Source of the DNA: CAWUKT01 sp963923035
Lineage (GTDB): Bacteria > Bacteroidota > Bacteroidia > J057 > JADKCL01
DNA: 39,184 bases
Assembly: GCA_963923035.1 (NCBI GenBank)
Contig: CAWUKT010000068.1
Location: 1-39,184, forward strand
Direction of reading: 5' to 3'
Shown: one piece after another, positions 8,145 through 16,558 of the stretch
Layout of the letters: each line of letters starts with the position of its first letter
How positions within the stretch are numbered: the first letter of the stretch is position 1
Notes under the pieces: generated by a model
What the model was told of the DNA's origin: nothing
Seen by the model: the letters and a program-made list of their open reading frames with translations, nothing else
Database searches by the model: none
Position numbers and translations under genes: made by a program

Positions 8145-8932
8145 TGGGGCGGATCCTACTCCTGGCATTGGGCCTGGCCCTGGGCACGCTGGCGTGCGAA
8201 GGGGGAACTGCGGCCCATGCTGAATCAACGCCTGAGACCCAAGACCAAGCTATGGAGAGTAAGAATTCTACGTCCGAGCAATTGGAGGGCATGTACCCGG
8301 AAAGCTCCAGCGACCCGGTGAAGGTCGAGGTCCTGACCGGGCTCGAACTTCCGGAGGGCCTGGAAATCAAGGGCAAAGTGGATACCTCCTTGATCTGGCG
8401 CGATGCCGAAGGGCGGAAGGTCCTGGTCATTTCGGACCTGACCCGGGGAGAGTTTTTCTCCGAGGGCTATGTGTCCCAGCTCTGGGCGAATTGTCACCTG
8501 TGGAAAGAAGATGGAAGCCTGGAGCTCTTGTGGGAGATCAAAGATTTCAACCAGGAGATTTGGGAATCTCCTTCGTATATCAACCGCAGCCTGCGGTTGT
8601 CGGATGTGGACGCGGATGGCGTCGCCGAGACCCTGTTTCTCTACGAGATCGCCCCGGATGGGATGGATCCTGCCCAGGTGAAGCTGATGCTGCACGTGCG
8701 GAACGAGAAGTACGCGGTGCGGGGGCAGCTCGGCGTGGAGCCGGAGTCCTTCACGGACGTGGAGGAGAAGCGCTTCGATCCGAAGTACGAGGAGCTGGCG
8801 CCTGCCCTGAAGGAATATGCTTCGCAGGAGTGGGACGCCTACCGAAATTGGCTCCTGGCGATGCTCAACGACGAGCTCAGCGAGGAGGAGATCGACCGCT
8901 ACCGTCCGAAGCCTTACGAAGAGCCGGAGTAA
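8144..8932 (+). CDS. Lipoprotein of the M949_RS01915-like family (putative immunity protein)
   Basis: The 262-residue product begins with a lipoprotein signal (LGLALGTLAC, Cys18 as lipid site), followed by a Ser/Thr/Glu linker. The folded part (about residues 58-245) has LIWRDAEGRKVLVIS, YINRSLRLSDVDADGVAET and LMLHVRNEKYAVRGQ. These match, from memory, the family NCBI names after Riemerella M949_RS01915 (surface polysaccharide biosynthesis), whose biochemical role is not settled. The D-x-D-x-D-G segment looks like a calcium-type loop. The ATG overlaps the stop of the CHAP gene by one base, so the two are co-translated. A periplasm-facing lipoprotein next to a peptidoglycan-hydrolase-like protein fits a protector role, which is inference from context only. 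Confidence 0.7.
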   Translation: MGRILLLALGLALGTLACEGGTAAHAESTPETQDQAMESKNSTSEQLEGMYPESSSDPVKVEVLTGLELPEGLEIKGKVDTSLIWRDAEGRKVLVISDLTRGEFFSEGYVSQLWANCHLWKEDGSLELLWEIKDFNQEIWESPSYINRSLRLSDVDADGVAETLFLYEIAPDGMDPAQVKLMLHVRNEKYAVRGQLGVEPESFTDVEEKRFDPKYEELAPALKEYASQEWDAYRNWLLAMLNDELSEEEIDRYRPKPYEEPE

Positions 8933-9012
8933 TCAATTTTTTGCCTTGAATTTCAAACTCGAATGATGTTATTTCGTATATTGGTATAACATCCACGAAA
9001 ACCGCCACAACT

Positions 9013-9213
9013 ATGTCCAAGTTAGCCATCGATAGAACCTCCGAAAGTCAGCCGAGCCCCATGCCGTCTTCGCCGGGCATGGCATCTATGAAACCCCCGG
9101 AGCACTCTCTGGAGGCTGGTCCCAAGATTGATGACGAACGGGAAAAGAAAAAAGCCTACGACCCCGTCGTAGAGAAACGAGAAGAAGAAAAGGACAAGCT
9201 GAAAACCGGCTGA
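9013..9213 (+). CDS. Small Pro-rich then charged protein, unknown function
   Basis: This 66-residue protein has a Ser/Pro-rich first half (SQPSPMPSSPG, MASMKPP) and a highly charged second half (DDEREKKKAYD, EKREEEKDKLK). It has no signal peptide or membrane segment and is probably largely disordered. Its MKPPEHSLEAGP stretch matches PPQFSLEASP near the N-terminus of the CHAP protein 3 kb upstream (P-P-x-x-S-L-E-A-x-P). It is followed within 30 bases by a strong terminator, which supports it as the real last gene of the 6069-9213 unit. I do not recognise a family. Confidence 0.6.
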   Translation: MSKLAIDRTSESQPSPMPSSPGMASMKPPEHSLEAGPKIDDEREKKKAYDPVVEKREEEKDKLKTG

Positions 9214-9238
9214 TCTCCTTTCACAGTTGATATAAATG

Positions 9239-9284
9239 CCAAGCCGAAAGCAAACAATCTTGCTTTCGGCTTGGTTCGTTTTAT
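9239..9284 (+). terminator. Strong intrinsic terminator-like hairpin directly before the next start codon
   Basis: A perfect 15-bp stem (CCAAGCCGAAAGCAA at 9239-9253 and its reverse complement at 9260-9274) with a 6-base loop is followed by TTCGTTTTAT. It ends transcription after the 66-residue protein gene. The T-rich tail runs straight into the ATG at 9285 of the next gene, so that gene has practically no room for its own leader. Confidence 0.85.
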
Positions 9285-9788
9285 ATGGACTACCGGAAAG
9301 AATATCGACTCTATGCTCCCCAATCTCCCCAGGAACTCCGTGACCGCCTGGAGACAATCACCGATCAGGAAAATGGATTTACCGACCAGCCTTTCCGGGG
9401 CCAAATCCAGTCCCAATCCTTCCGGGTCCGAGATGTATTTCAGGAAGATGTGATCCTGGCCGGGCGATTTGAGGCCCTGGGAGCCGGAAGCGAGATCCGC
9501 ATTGAAGGCGAGTACAATTCCACCGACTCCAATGCCCACTTCATGAGTCGGTTCTTATTGCCCTACGTGGCCATCATGGGAGCGATGTTTGCCGCTGCGA
9601 CGGCCTTTTCCCAGACCTCCCGCGTGATGTTTGTCCTCACACTGATTTTTGCCTTCATCATCGTCCTGTTTTACCGCCGCAATCAACTCCAAAACGCTGA
9701 ACCAGATTCTACAGTAAAGGACCTGGCCGCCTATCTCGAAGCCTCCATCGAGTCCACGTACACTGTACCCCCACTTCCCCAACGGTAA
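9285..9788 (+). CDS. Membrane protein with two transmembrane segments, unknown function
   Basis: The product has 167 residues. Residues 1-85 are soluble and start MDYRKEYRLYAPQSPQELRDRL, a helical opening followed by a beta-rich part (FRGQIQSQSFRVRDVF, GSEIRIEGEYN). Two membrane segments follow at about 88-125 (FLLPYVAIMGAMFAAATAF and VMFVLTLIFAFIIVLFY), then a 40-residue cytoplasmic tail. It resembles small membrane proteins of Bacteroidota that I cannot name. The start is at the only sensible ATG, only 10 bases after the stem of the terminator hairpin. It must therefore be expressed by read-through, from an almost leaderless transcript, or under control of that hairpin. Confidence 0.65.
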   Translation: MDYRKEYRLYAPQSPQELRDRLETITDQENGFTDQPFRGQIQSQSFRVRDVFQEDVILAGRFEALGAGSEIRIEGEYNSTDSNAHFMSRFLLPYVAIMGAMFAAATAFSQTSRVMFVLTLIFAFIIVLFYRRNQLQNAEPDSTVKDLAAYLEASIESTYTVPPLPQR

Positions 9789-10050
9789 ATTTTGCGTTAA
9801 CCGAACTTATTTGTCGCTAAATCGAATTAATTCTGGTTGTTCATCGAAAAAAAAGACCGAGGACGGCCTGGGAATGTATATTGCTTCCAAATTCAAAACA
9901 TCTGGGGGAATTCCCCTTGGGTGAGGACGAGGCATGAATGAACGTTGGGAATTTCATGCCATCTGTTTAGTAGGTTGGGAGTTGAATAGAATAGTTGTTG
10001 TGAGGAAGATCGTTAGTTTTATTTGTGTTTAAAATAGATTGGGTAAATGT
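9789..10050. other. Non-coding gap with possible small structured RNA
   Basis: No gene is seen between the membrane protein and the terminator at 10053. Two symmetrical elements stand out: the 12-bp palindrome GGGGAATTCCCC at 9905-9916, and an 8-bp stem GGCATGAA/TTCATGCC at 9931-9938 and 9953-9960 around a 14-base loop. A TGTATATTGC at about 9876-9885 could be a -7 promoter element. A small RNA is possible but not supported beyond these patterns. Confidence 0.3.
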
Positions 10051-10052
10051 AA

Positions 10053-10078
10053 AAAAGCCACCGCGTTGGGTGGCTTTT
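10053..10078 (-). terminator. Bidirectional intrinsic terminator
   Basis: The stem AAAAGCCACC (10053-10062) pairs with GGTGGCTTTT (10069-10078) around GCGTTG. A-runs on the left and T-runs on the right make it work in both directions. It lies 26 bases past the stop of the M36 protease gene (-) and also closes anything transcribed rightward from 9285. Confidence 0.85.
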
Positions 10079-10103
10079 CTTATTTCGGGGAGCTTGGTAG
10101 GGC

Positions 10104-13031
10104 CTATTCGATCACCAGGCGCTTGGAGACAGTGGTGGAGTTGGTTTGGACCTTGACCATATAGCTTCCGGCCGGAGCGCCGTCCAGAATGATCTGATTG
10201 GCTTTGCCCGAAGCATCCATCTCAAAGGTATTGTTGAGGATTTCCTGGCCCAGCATATTGAAGACGCTGACGCGGACCGGGCCGGTGATGGCACCTCCGA
10301 TTTTCAGGGTGGTCCGTCCGGGGCTGGGGTTCGGGTAAATGTCAAGTGAAACCGGGGCGGTGCCGGGCAGGATGGCCGAAACCGTCTTGCTGAAGCTCTG
10401 CTGGCCATCGGCATCGACCTGGCGGAGACGGTAGAAGTACCGGATGCCGGGCTCAACTTCGAGGTCCGGATAGTCATAGGAGCGGGATTCGGTGGTAGGA
10501 CCCTGGCTGGAAACAAATCCAATTTCCCGGAAGCCCTGCTCATCTTCACTCCGGCGCTGCACTTCAAACCCAAGGTTTTCGATTTCCTGGGCCACTTCCC
10601 AATCCAGCTGAATCATATTGTCTTCGGGCGTGGCGGCCAGGTCGGTCCACTGGACAGGAAGGGGCGTACAAACGGGCAAATCAAAGGCTTCGCTGCCATC
10701 GCTCCGGTTATTGCTGCTGCCCTGCGTCGCACTCAGGCCGAGCCCGCGCTTGGCGAAGGCCTGCCAGATCAGGCAGGAAAAGGCGCCACTGTAATTGAGC
10801 GTATCGGCCTCCAGGATGGCGTCCCGCGCATCCACGAAGCCAGGATTGCACGGCATCAGCTTCATGCCATCCGACACCAGCTGCATGGCGATGTTGTTGC
10901 CACCGGTTCCATTTTCGAAGTCCGGGTCAAATCCAATGGCATCAGTCAGGGCCCATGTCATTTCCCAGAGCATATTGCAGAACAGGAAACCAATTCCGTG
11001 GGGCTGAGAGATCACGCCCGCGTTGGTGATGTCCCCGTAGGTGAACGGGTTGACGCTCATGTCGGTCGTGTAGGGCGCCGGACGGATGCCATCGCCCGTC
11101 GTGGGCTGGAAGATGGCAAAGGTGCCGATTCCCCGGCGGTCGGTGCCGGCATCGGTGGGTTCCATGGTCATGATCAGACCGAAAAAGTCGCTCCAGCCTT
11201 CGCCCATCTGCTCGGAGTTGCCGAGGCAGTTGGTATTGTTGCGGCCGCCGACGAGGCGGTTGGAGATGCCGTGGCCATATTCATGGGCAATGATGCCATT
11301 GTCAAAGTCGCCATCCCGGTCCACCGCGGGGCCAGAGTTGGAGAGGCTGACGTTCACGCCGGAGCCGAGTTGGGCGCGGATGATCGCGCAATCGGCCTGG
11401 CTGATCATCACCGAAGGAATGGTGATGGCGCCATTGGCACCGCCCATCGCAAAGGGAGCGCCCGCCGCGTTGTTGCAAACGATACACGCGTCAGCGCCAG
11501 CATTCTGGGCGTTCAGGACCTTGTCTACAAAGGGGCAATTGCCGCGGTCGATCAGGGCGATGTTGTTGTTGAGGGCGCCGCCGTTGATGAGGGCGTTGCA
11601 GCCTTCGCTGCCATTGGCCGTTCCGTCATCCACGAGGACGAGGTTGCCGGTGACGGGCGTGGTGGTCAGGCCCGGGCCGAAGCCAGCTTCCACCGCAAAA
11701 TAGGAGGCAGCGATGGAAGCGGGGGAGTTGACAAAGAAATTGGTGACCGTCTGACCGGTCCACAAGAACATCTGCATCCGCGGGTTGTTGCCGTCGGGAG
11801 GCGTTCCGAAGTTGGCGTTGTTGAAGCCAGAGCCATCCTGGGCATCGGCAAAGACGAAATCGCTTGCTGCGCCGCCCCGGCCGTAGTTGTTTTCCTGAAA
11901 GTTGCCGCTGGCCTCGTCGAAGCCGTATTGGTACCAGATATCGTGCATCCGGTTGTTGATGTAGAACAGGTTGGTATTGGCGGCGTCCAGGTAGGTATTG
12001 GGCTGCTGGGAAAAGTCAATGGGGAAATTGAAATCCAGGGTGGGACCGCCGTTGGCGGAGGTGCCGGTGCCATTGTTTCCATTCTGGTCGTCCTGGGCCC
12101 AGACGTTGTTGCCACGGGTGATATTGTATTCGGCTCCGACGACGCCATCGTCGTCGTGCCATCCAAACGGAGAGGCGAGGAGGTTCCAGGGCGTGCTGAC
12201 GACCGTCCGTCCACCGTGGTTGGGGCTTTCAACCGGATCGGCGAATACATTGTAGCTGTTGGGGGGCGGAGCGGCCATGAAGCTGGGCGCTTCGGGAACG
12301 GCGGCGGCTTGGACATGATCGTGGTCGTGGTCGCCATCGAGGCATTCCCAGTTGCTGTCGAATTCAGCTTCGAAGCGGCAGGTCCGGATCCAATCGTAGG
12401 CGTCGAGGACTTCGCCGGTCAGGGCGTCGATCCGGAGGCTCCACCAGTGGTCACCGTCCATCTCGAGGATGGACAGGTCCCAGGTCAGCCGGAGGCTGCC
12501 GGCTTCATCTTCGAAGTACATCAGCTGACAGGGAATCTCTTCCTGGGAAATGGTTCCGCCAGTCAACCGGCAGCTTTGGATCGCTCCGGTGGGAGAGGAG
12601 ATGAATTCCACGCCATTTACGCCGCCCAGGCCGTAGACCGTGGCGGCGGCAGCGATGGCATCTTCGGGGGAGATTTCCGGAGTCGTCGCATTGGCCTTCT
12701 CGGCAATTCCAGCGATGGATTGGTTCCCCATGCTGAAGACCTTGCCTTCGGCAGTCACATTGACATTTACGGTTCCCTGATAAATGGGGATGCCGGAAAA
12801 TGCCTGCCGCAGGTAGACATGAGAGACACCATTGTGTCTGGAAGTCGAAACATCCGAAATGAGGTATTCCTTGACGTCATCTGCGGAAAGGCCGTAGGTC
12901 TCGGCTGTTGAACGCAGGTGTTCCAAGGCAATGTCGGCGGGGGCTTGTCCGAATACAGTCATGTTTCCCAGCAAGAAACATATCAAAAAGACTTTCCGGA
13001 CCCCGGTGAAGGAATTAAAAAAGCGTTTCAT
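10104..13031 (-). CDS. Secreted M36 (fungalysin-type) metalloprotease with PA insert and T9SS sorting domain
   Basis: The protein has 975 residues from the ATG at 13031 (MKRFFNSFTGVRKVFLICFL); a TTG three codons upstream is less likely. Order: signal peptide, FTP/PepSY-like propeptide (about 30-220), M36 catalytic domain, PA domain inserted in it (about 440-560, containing ALIDRGNCPFVDK and IPSVMIS), zinc motif HEYGHG starting at His583 with Glu584 as catalytic base, and downstream NSEQMGEGWSDF carrying the third zinc ligand. After a fibronectin-like region the C-terminus is a T9SS type A domain (LDIYPNPSPG, then GSYMVKV and KRLVIE). Role: extracellular protein degradation, activated by loss of the propeptide, secreted across the outer membrane by the type IX system. 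It is monocistronic with its own terminator. Confidence 0.93.
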   Translation of the reverse strand: MKRFFNSFTGVRKVFLICFLLGNMTVFGQAPADIALEHLRSTAETYGLSADDVKEYLISDVSTSRHNGVSHVYLRQAFSGIPIYQGTVNVNVTAEGKVFSMGNQSIAGIAEKANATTPEISPEDAIAAAATVYGLGGVNGVEFISSPTGAIQSCRLTGGTISQEEIPCQLMYFEDEAGSLRLTWDLSILEMDGDHWWSLRIDALTGEVLDAYDWIRTCRFEAEFDSNWECLDGDHDHDHVQAAAVPEAPSFMAAPPPNSYNVFADPVESPNHGGRTVVSTPWNLLASPFGWHDDDGVVGAEYNITRGNNVWAQDDQNGNNGTGTSANGGPTLDFNFPIDFSQQPNTYLDAANTNLFYINNRMHDIWYQYGFDEASGNFQENNYGRGGAASDFVFADAQDGSGFNNANFGTPPDGNNPRMQMFLWTGQTVTNFFVNSPASIAASYFAVEAGFGPGLTTTPVTGNLVLVDDGTANGSEGCNALINGGALNNNIALIDRGNCPFVDKVLNAQNAGADACIVCNNAAGAPFAMGGANGAITIPSVMISQADCAIIRAQLGSGVNVSLSNSGPAVDRDGDFDNGIIAHEYGHGISNRLVGGRNNTNCLGNSEQMGEGWSDFFGLIMTMEPTDAGTDRRGIGTFAIFQPTTGDGIRPAPYTTDMSVNPFTYGDITNAGVISQPHGIGFLFCNMLWEMTWALTDAIGFDPDFENGTGGNNIAMQLVSDGMKLMPCNPGFVDARDAILEADTLNYSGAFSCLIWQAFAKRGLGLSATQGSSNNRSDGSEAFDLPVCTPLPVQWTDLAATPEDNMIQLDWEVAQEIENLGFEVQRRSEDEQGFREIGFVSSQGPTTESRSYDYPDLEVEPGIRYFYRLRQVDADGQQSFSKTVSAILPGTAPVSLDIYPNPSPGRTTLKIGGAITGPVRVSVFNMLGQEILNNTFEMDASGKANQIILDGAPAGSYMVKVQTNSTTVSKRLVIE

Positions 13032-13174
13032 GTTGATCAACCAATGTTTTACTACAAATCGACGGGGGCGTATAGCGATTCAGCTTCGCATCAAAATACG
13101 CATTTTAGGGGGGAATTCATGAGGATTGATGTCCTGTCCGGACATTTTTATCAAAAACGAAAGAAAAAGGGGAA

Positions 13175-14167
13175 TTAATCGAGGGAAAGGGTGGAAGTGG
13201 AATAACCCGCAAATATGCCGTAGCCACCGTCGACATTCGTGACGACTTCGTTGGATTGGCTCAGGGAGAAGGAGGTATTGCTGGAGGAACGGTTGGCGAA
13301 ATCGTAGAGATCGGGGGAAAGCGTGAGGATTTTGAGGAACAGGTCACTGCTGGAACCACCGTATTCGGTGTCTACGTAGATCGAGAAGGTTTTGGATTGA
13401 CCGGAAAAGCTCTCATTTGAGAAAAAGATGCCATTGTTGGTGTCGTAGATGGCGCCATCGTTGAAGGTGCCTTCCGATTCTTCGACATCATCCGTAGAGG
13501 ATTGGCCCTCTTGCTTGCCATTGGGGTTTCCGTGGGGATAGTTGCCAGCGAAGACATCATCCGTGGAGAAGAAGTCCAGCTTTTCCTGGCTGTCCCCGTT
13601 TTGGCTCACGTTGATGATCTCAATCCCAAAGAACTGGCCCTCCGAAGGACTCTGGATGGAAAACTCGTACAACCTCATTTCCCGACCATTGATGTCCCGA
13701 ATCTCCGAACCCGTCTGGGAAGGCTGCGTTTTTTCCACCATTACCGGAGAAGGCAATCGTCCGGAGGCACTGACCGGGGAATAATTCGGATGGATGACCT
13801 GAACTTCATAGCTCTCATTTTGCCTGGGCATGCTGTTCAGGGCATTGAATTGATACACTTTGAATAGTCGATCTATTCCCTGGATGGAACGGGTCACATA
13901 AGCAGAATCCAGAACCAAGTCCGTCACGGGTTCTCCGTCCGCAGTCAGGGTCAATTGCGCAACGGAGAGTGGAGCGAAATTGGGCTGGTTGGTGGAGGTG
14001 GCGGAAGAGGAAAGTTCAATGGACCAGGTAGAATCGTGGGTAAAAACACTGTTGACGACCAGTTGGGGAGGGGCCGTGGGCACCTCAGTGTCGAGGTCGC
14101 GTTCGCATGCCGAAAAGGCTGCGACGCTCAACACCAACAGGGCAACAATGGTTTTTGAGAGATTCAC
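13175..14167 (-). CDS. DUF4249 family lipoprotein
   Basis: This 330-residue lipoprotein has the lipobox LSVAAFSAC (Cys21). It continues with ERDLDTEVPTAPPQLVVNSV and then a THDSTWSIELSSS strand, the typical opening of DUF4249 proteins, which have an Ig-like N-terminal domain. DUF4249 genes usually follow a TonB-dependent receptor and are thought to help substrate uptake at the outer membrane, but no receptor gene is next to it here. Its role is therefore open. It lies on the same strand as the M36 protease, 143 bases upstream of that gene's start, and 426 bases after the S8 protease gene. Confidence 0.85.
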   Translation of the reverse strand: MNLSKTIVALLVLSVAAFSACERDLDTEVPTAPPQLVVNSVFTHDSTWSIELSSSATSTNQPNFAPLSVAQLTLTADGEPVTDLVLDSAYVTRSIQGIDRLFKVYQFNALNSMPRQNESYEVQVIHPNYSPVSASGRLPSPVMVEKTQPSQTGSEIRDINGREMRLYEFSIQSPSEGQFFGIEIINVSQNGDSQEKLDFFSTDDVFAGNYPHGNPNGKQEGQSSTDDVEESEGTFNDGAIYDTNNGIFFSNESFSGQSKTFSIYVDTEYGGSSSDLFLKILTLSPDLYDFANRSSSNTSFSLSQSNEVVTNVDGGYGIFAGYSTSTLSLD

Positions 14168-14593
14168 AATCTAAATATAAGGAAAATTAACTTTAATCTG
14201 AATCGAGTGTGAAGAGAATGTGGATGGGGAGAAAAAAAAAGGGCAAGATTCAATTGAAAAAGGAATTGGCTAAAAAGAGAAACGCCCCCGGGGAGAGGGC
14301 GAATTCATTTTAAGTAATCGAAGTGCGTTATACAAAATTGTTGATTGATTAATGGAAACCTATCGGCGCTCCGCCTTCGCGGTGCGTCTGTATATATTTT
14401 AAATTTAAGTGTCTTTCTAAACTTTTCCGAACACCCCATAGCAATGGGGTTTTATGTATTGAGCTTCATAACAAATGTAAGAATTGTGCTGATAAATACA
14501 AAAAAATGATCGAATAAATCGCCCAGAACTCGCTGTAAATACTATTTATTTGTCAGCTCGTTAATCATCCTCGGGACGGCCCCTTTGAACTAA
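14168..14593. other. Non-coding gap with several hairpins
   Basis: No gene is seen. Read on the - strand, CGCCC (14297-14301) and GGGCG (14283-14287) form a GC stem followed by TTTCTCTTTTTAG, a plausible terminator for the S8 protease transcript. On the + strand ACCCCAT/ATGGGGT (14433-14439, 14444-14450) with loop AGCA is followed by TTTAT. A third compact stem CCGC-CTTC-GCGG lies near 14370-14382. Upstream of 14167 is the AT-rich leader of the DUF4249 gene. Confidence 0.4.
14283..14301 (-). terminator. Probable terminator of the esterase/S8 protease transcript
   Basis: A 5-bp GC stem with a 9-base loop is followed on the - strand by a pyrimidine-rich TTTCTCTTTTT tract. It lies 293 bases beyond the S8 stop codon, which is long, so the assignment is tentative. 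Confidence 0.4.
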
Positions 14594-16528
14594 TTATTTC
14601 TGAATCAGTAGTTTGTCAAAGAAGTATTGCCCATTCAATTTTACCTTTACAAAGTAGATTCCTCCCGGAACATGGAATTCTTCGAGGGAAAGATCATGGA
14701 CGTAAGAACCCTTTGCCTCTTTGCTGTCAAAAAGCTGGCCGACGGTCACCCCCCGCGCATCCAGTAACCACATCTCCGTTCGTCCCCCTTCCGTCAATTC
14801 GTATCCCACCGTGACCGACTCCACGGCCGGCTGCGGATACATTTGCCACCGATGCTCCCGCGGGAAGGCCATTTCCCCTTGCCCCACCGACACCGCCGCT
14901 TGAACCGCCGCGAAGGCATTCACCCGGCCGTATCCCAGTTCCTGGCTCCAACTCCCGTTCGGGGAACCCGGCGTATAGGTATAACCGCCCACCTTGTCGC
15001 AGGTCGATTCCAGGATTCCCCGGGCCCGCTCCAGGTCCATCGATGGATCCACCGACAGGATCAAGCCCATGACCCCCGCCGCATTGGGACAAGCGGCACT
15101 CGTCCCCCCAAACCCAAAGGTATAATCGCTGCCGTCGTAGCCATTGCCGCCACTCATGTCCGTAGAGGCAATCGCGACGCCGGGAGCAGCGATGTCAAGG
15201 CTGTCGCCCCAACTCCCCGTCCAGTTTTGCAGGTCGCAGGAAGTAGGCGTCTTGCGCTCGTCGCAGGGACTCGTCGCATTCACCGAGATCAATCCCGCCC
15301 GGCGACCCGGCCAGATCGGAGCGCTGTCCTCGTTTCCACTCGAGAAAAGCATCGGAATGCCCCGGCCATTCCGGGCGCTGTCCAGGGCGACTTCCAGGGC
15401 CACTTCCACAATCCCGGTCCCACCGGGTAGCGCGCCGAGCAGGGGATCTGTAAGGCCCCAGCTGTTGCTCACAATGTCTGCATCACCCTCTTTCCACGCC
15501 CAGGCGATGGCATCGGCCATGTCGCCTCCGGTGGCAAAGGGGAGCGGCTCACCAAATGGATTGAAGATATAGGTGAAGAGTTTGATGGGAACCAGGGAGC
15601 AGTCGTAGCAGACACCTGCCACGCCGATGCCATTGTCGGCTTTGGCGGCGGCAATGCCCGCGCAAGCGGTCCCGTGGCCATCGCTCGGGTAAGTGGTATT
15701 GGGGTAGCCGAGGCTGCCTCCGCCCGTTGCGTCGAAACCCGCCAACAAATTGTCTTTCAAATCGGCGTGGGCGGTATCGACCCCGGAATCGATGATGGCG
15801 ATTTTGATGTCCGATCGCCCTGTGGTTACCGTCCAGGCGGCGGGAACGGACATGTCCGCGCCCGCGGTGCCGTTGCCTTGGATGGGCAGCCCTTTGTTTT
15901 CCAGCGCCCATTGGCGGAGGAAATGGGGATCATTGGTGGTGACATCGAGCTCGTAGAGGAGATTGGGTTCGGCGGTGACCACATCGGCATGGCTTTGGAG
16001 CGCAAAGGCCACTTCCAAATTGCCCCGGCTGCGTTGCCGGGGAAGTTGGATAATCCACCAGCCGCTGTGGTAAGGACTGGGACGGAAGGAGGCCGCATTG
16101 ACCGAGTTGGCCACGTCTTCGACCTTTTTTCCCGGTTTCATTTGCACCCACACTTCATTCGTCTGCCCCACCATTTGCCCATTTTCCCCCACCACAAACG
16201 CCTCTGCAAACTCCAGGGCCTCATTTTTCCGCAATTCCTCCAGCCATTTCTCCATCTCTTCCCCACTCGATGGTTGGGTACTGGCCCCCGGATTGATCCA
16301 GGCCAGGTACCAGCGATCGCCCTTGAGTTGGGCCCGCTCATCAAATGGAAGCAGGATTTCCTGTTCCCCGATCAACTGAGCCAATTCCGTGGTGGCAGCA
16401 TCGGGCGCGAGCTTCAACAGGACGCGGTCCAGTGCATATTGTTGGTGGAGAGGGGATTGGGCAATGAGGAAAAAAGGAGCCATGCAAATGGCTCCTATGA
16501 GGGTACGGATTATATTTTGGGGATTCAT
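14594..16528 (-). CDS. Secreted S8 subtilisin-like serine protease with T9SS sorting domain
   Basis: This 644-residue protein has a signal peptide (MNPQNIIRTLIGAICMAPFF, cleaved about residue 24) and an N-terminal propeptide region (25-200). The subtilase domain carries the full triad: Asp247 in AIIDSGVD, His285 in DGHGTACAG and Ser477 in GGTSAACP, with the oxyanion Asn399 in FSSGN. The C-terminal T9SS type A domain (about 565-644) shows MYPQPAVESV, GGIYFVKVKL and KLLIQK. Role: extracellular endopeptidase exported by the type IX system. The start is 30 bases after the stop of the esterase gene on the same strand, so the two are probably co-transcribed. Confidence 0.94.
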   Translation of the reverse strand: MNPQNIIRTLIGAICMAPFFLIAQSPLHQQYALDRVLLKLAPDAATTELAQLIGEQEILLPFDERAQLKGDRWYLAWINPGASTQPSSGEEMEKWLEELRKNEALEFAEAFVVGENGQMVGQTNEVWVQMKPGKKVEDVANSVNAASFRPSPYHSGWWIIQLPRQRSRGNLEVAFALQSHADVVTAEPNLLYELDVTTNDPHFLRQWALENKGLPIQGNGTAGADMSVPAAWTVTTGRSDIKIAIIDSGVDTAHADLKDNLLAGFDATGGGSLGYPNTTYPSDGHGTACAGIAAAKADNGIGVAGVCYDCSLVPIKLFTYIFNPFGEPLPFATGGDMADAIAWAWKEGDADIVSNSWGLTDPLLGALPGGTGIVEVALEVALDSARNGRGIPMLFSSGNEDSAPIWPGRRAGLISVNATSPCDERKTPTSCDLQNWTGSWGDSLDIAAPGVAIASTDMSGGNGYDGSDYTFGFGGTSAACPNAAGVMGLILSVDPSMDLERARGILESTCDKVGGYTYTPGSPNGSWSQELGYGRVNAFAAVQAAVSVGQGEMAFPREHRWQMYPQPAVESVTVGYELTEGGRTEMWLLDARGVTVGQLFDSKEAKGSYVHDLSLEEFHVPGGIYFVKVKLNGQYFFDKLLIQK

Positions 16529-16558
16529 TCGGAATAAAATGGGGGTTAATCCTGGATT

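Noticed and set aside
6168..8228. A 686-codon antisense frame over the CHAP and lipoprotein genes
   Set aside because: The composition (Leu/Gly/Arg-rich, no motifs) is typical of an antisense shadow of an Ala/Lys/Glu-rich gene.
10998..12911. A 637-codon + strand frame over the M36 protease gene
   Set aside because: It is a Gly/Val-rich shadow; the - strand frame contains the zinc motif, PA domain and sorting domain.
14360..14390. A tRNA-like or REP-like element around the CCGC-CTTC-GCGG stem
   Set aside because: Only one short stem is present; no cloverleaf and no second copy in the window.
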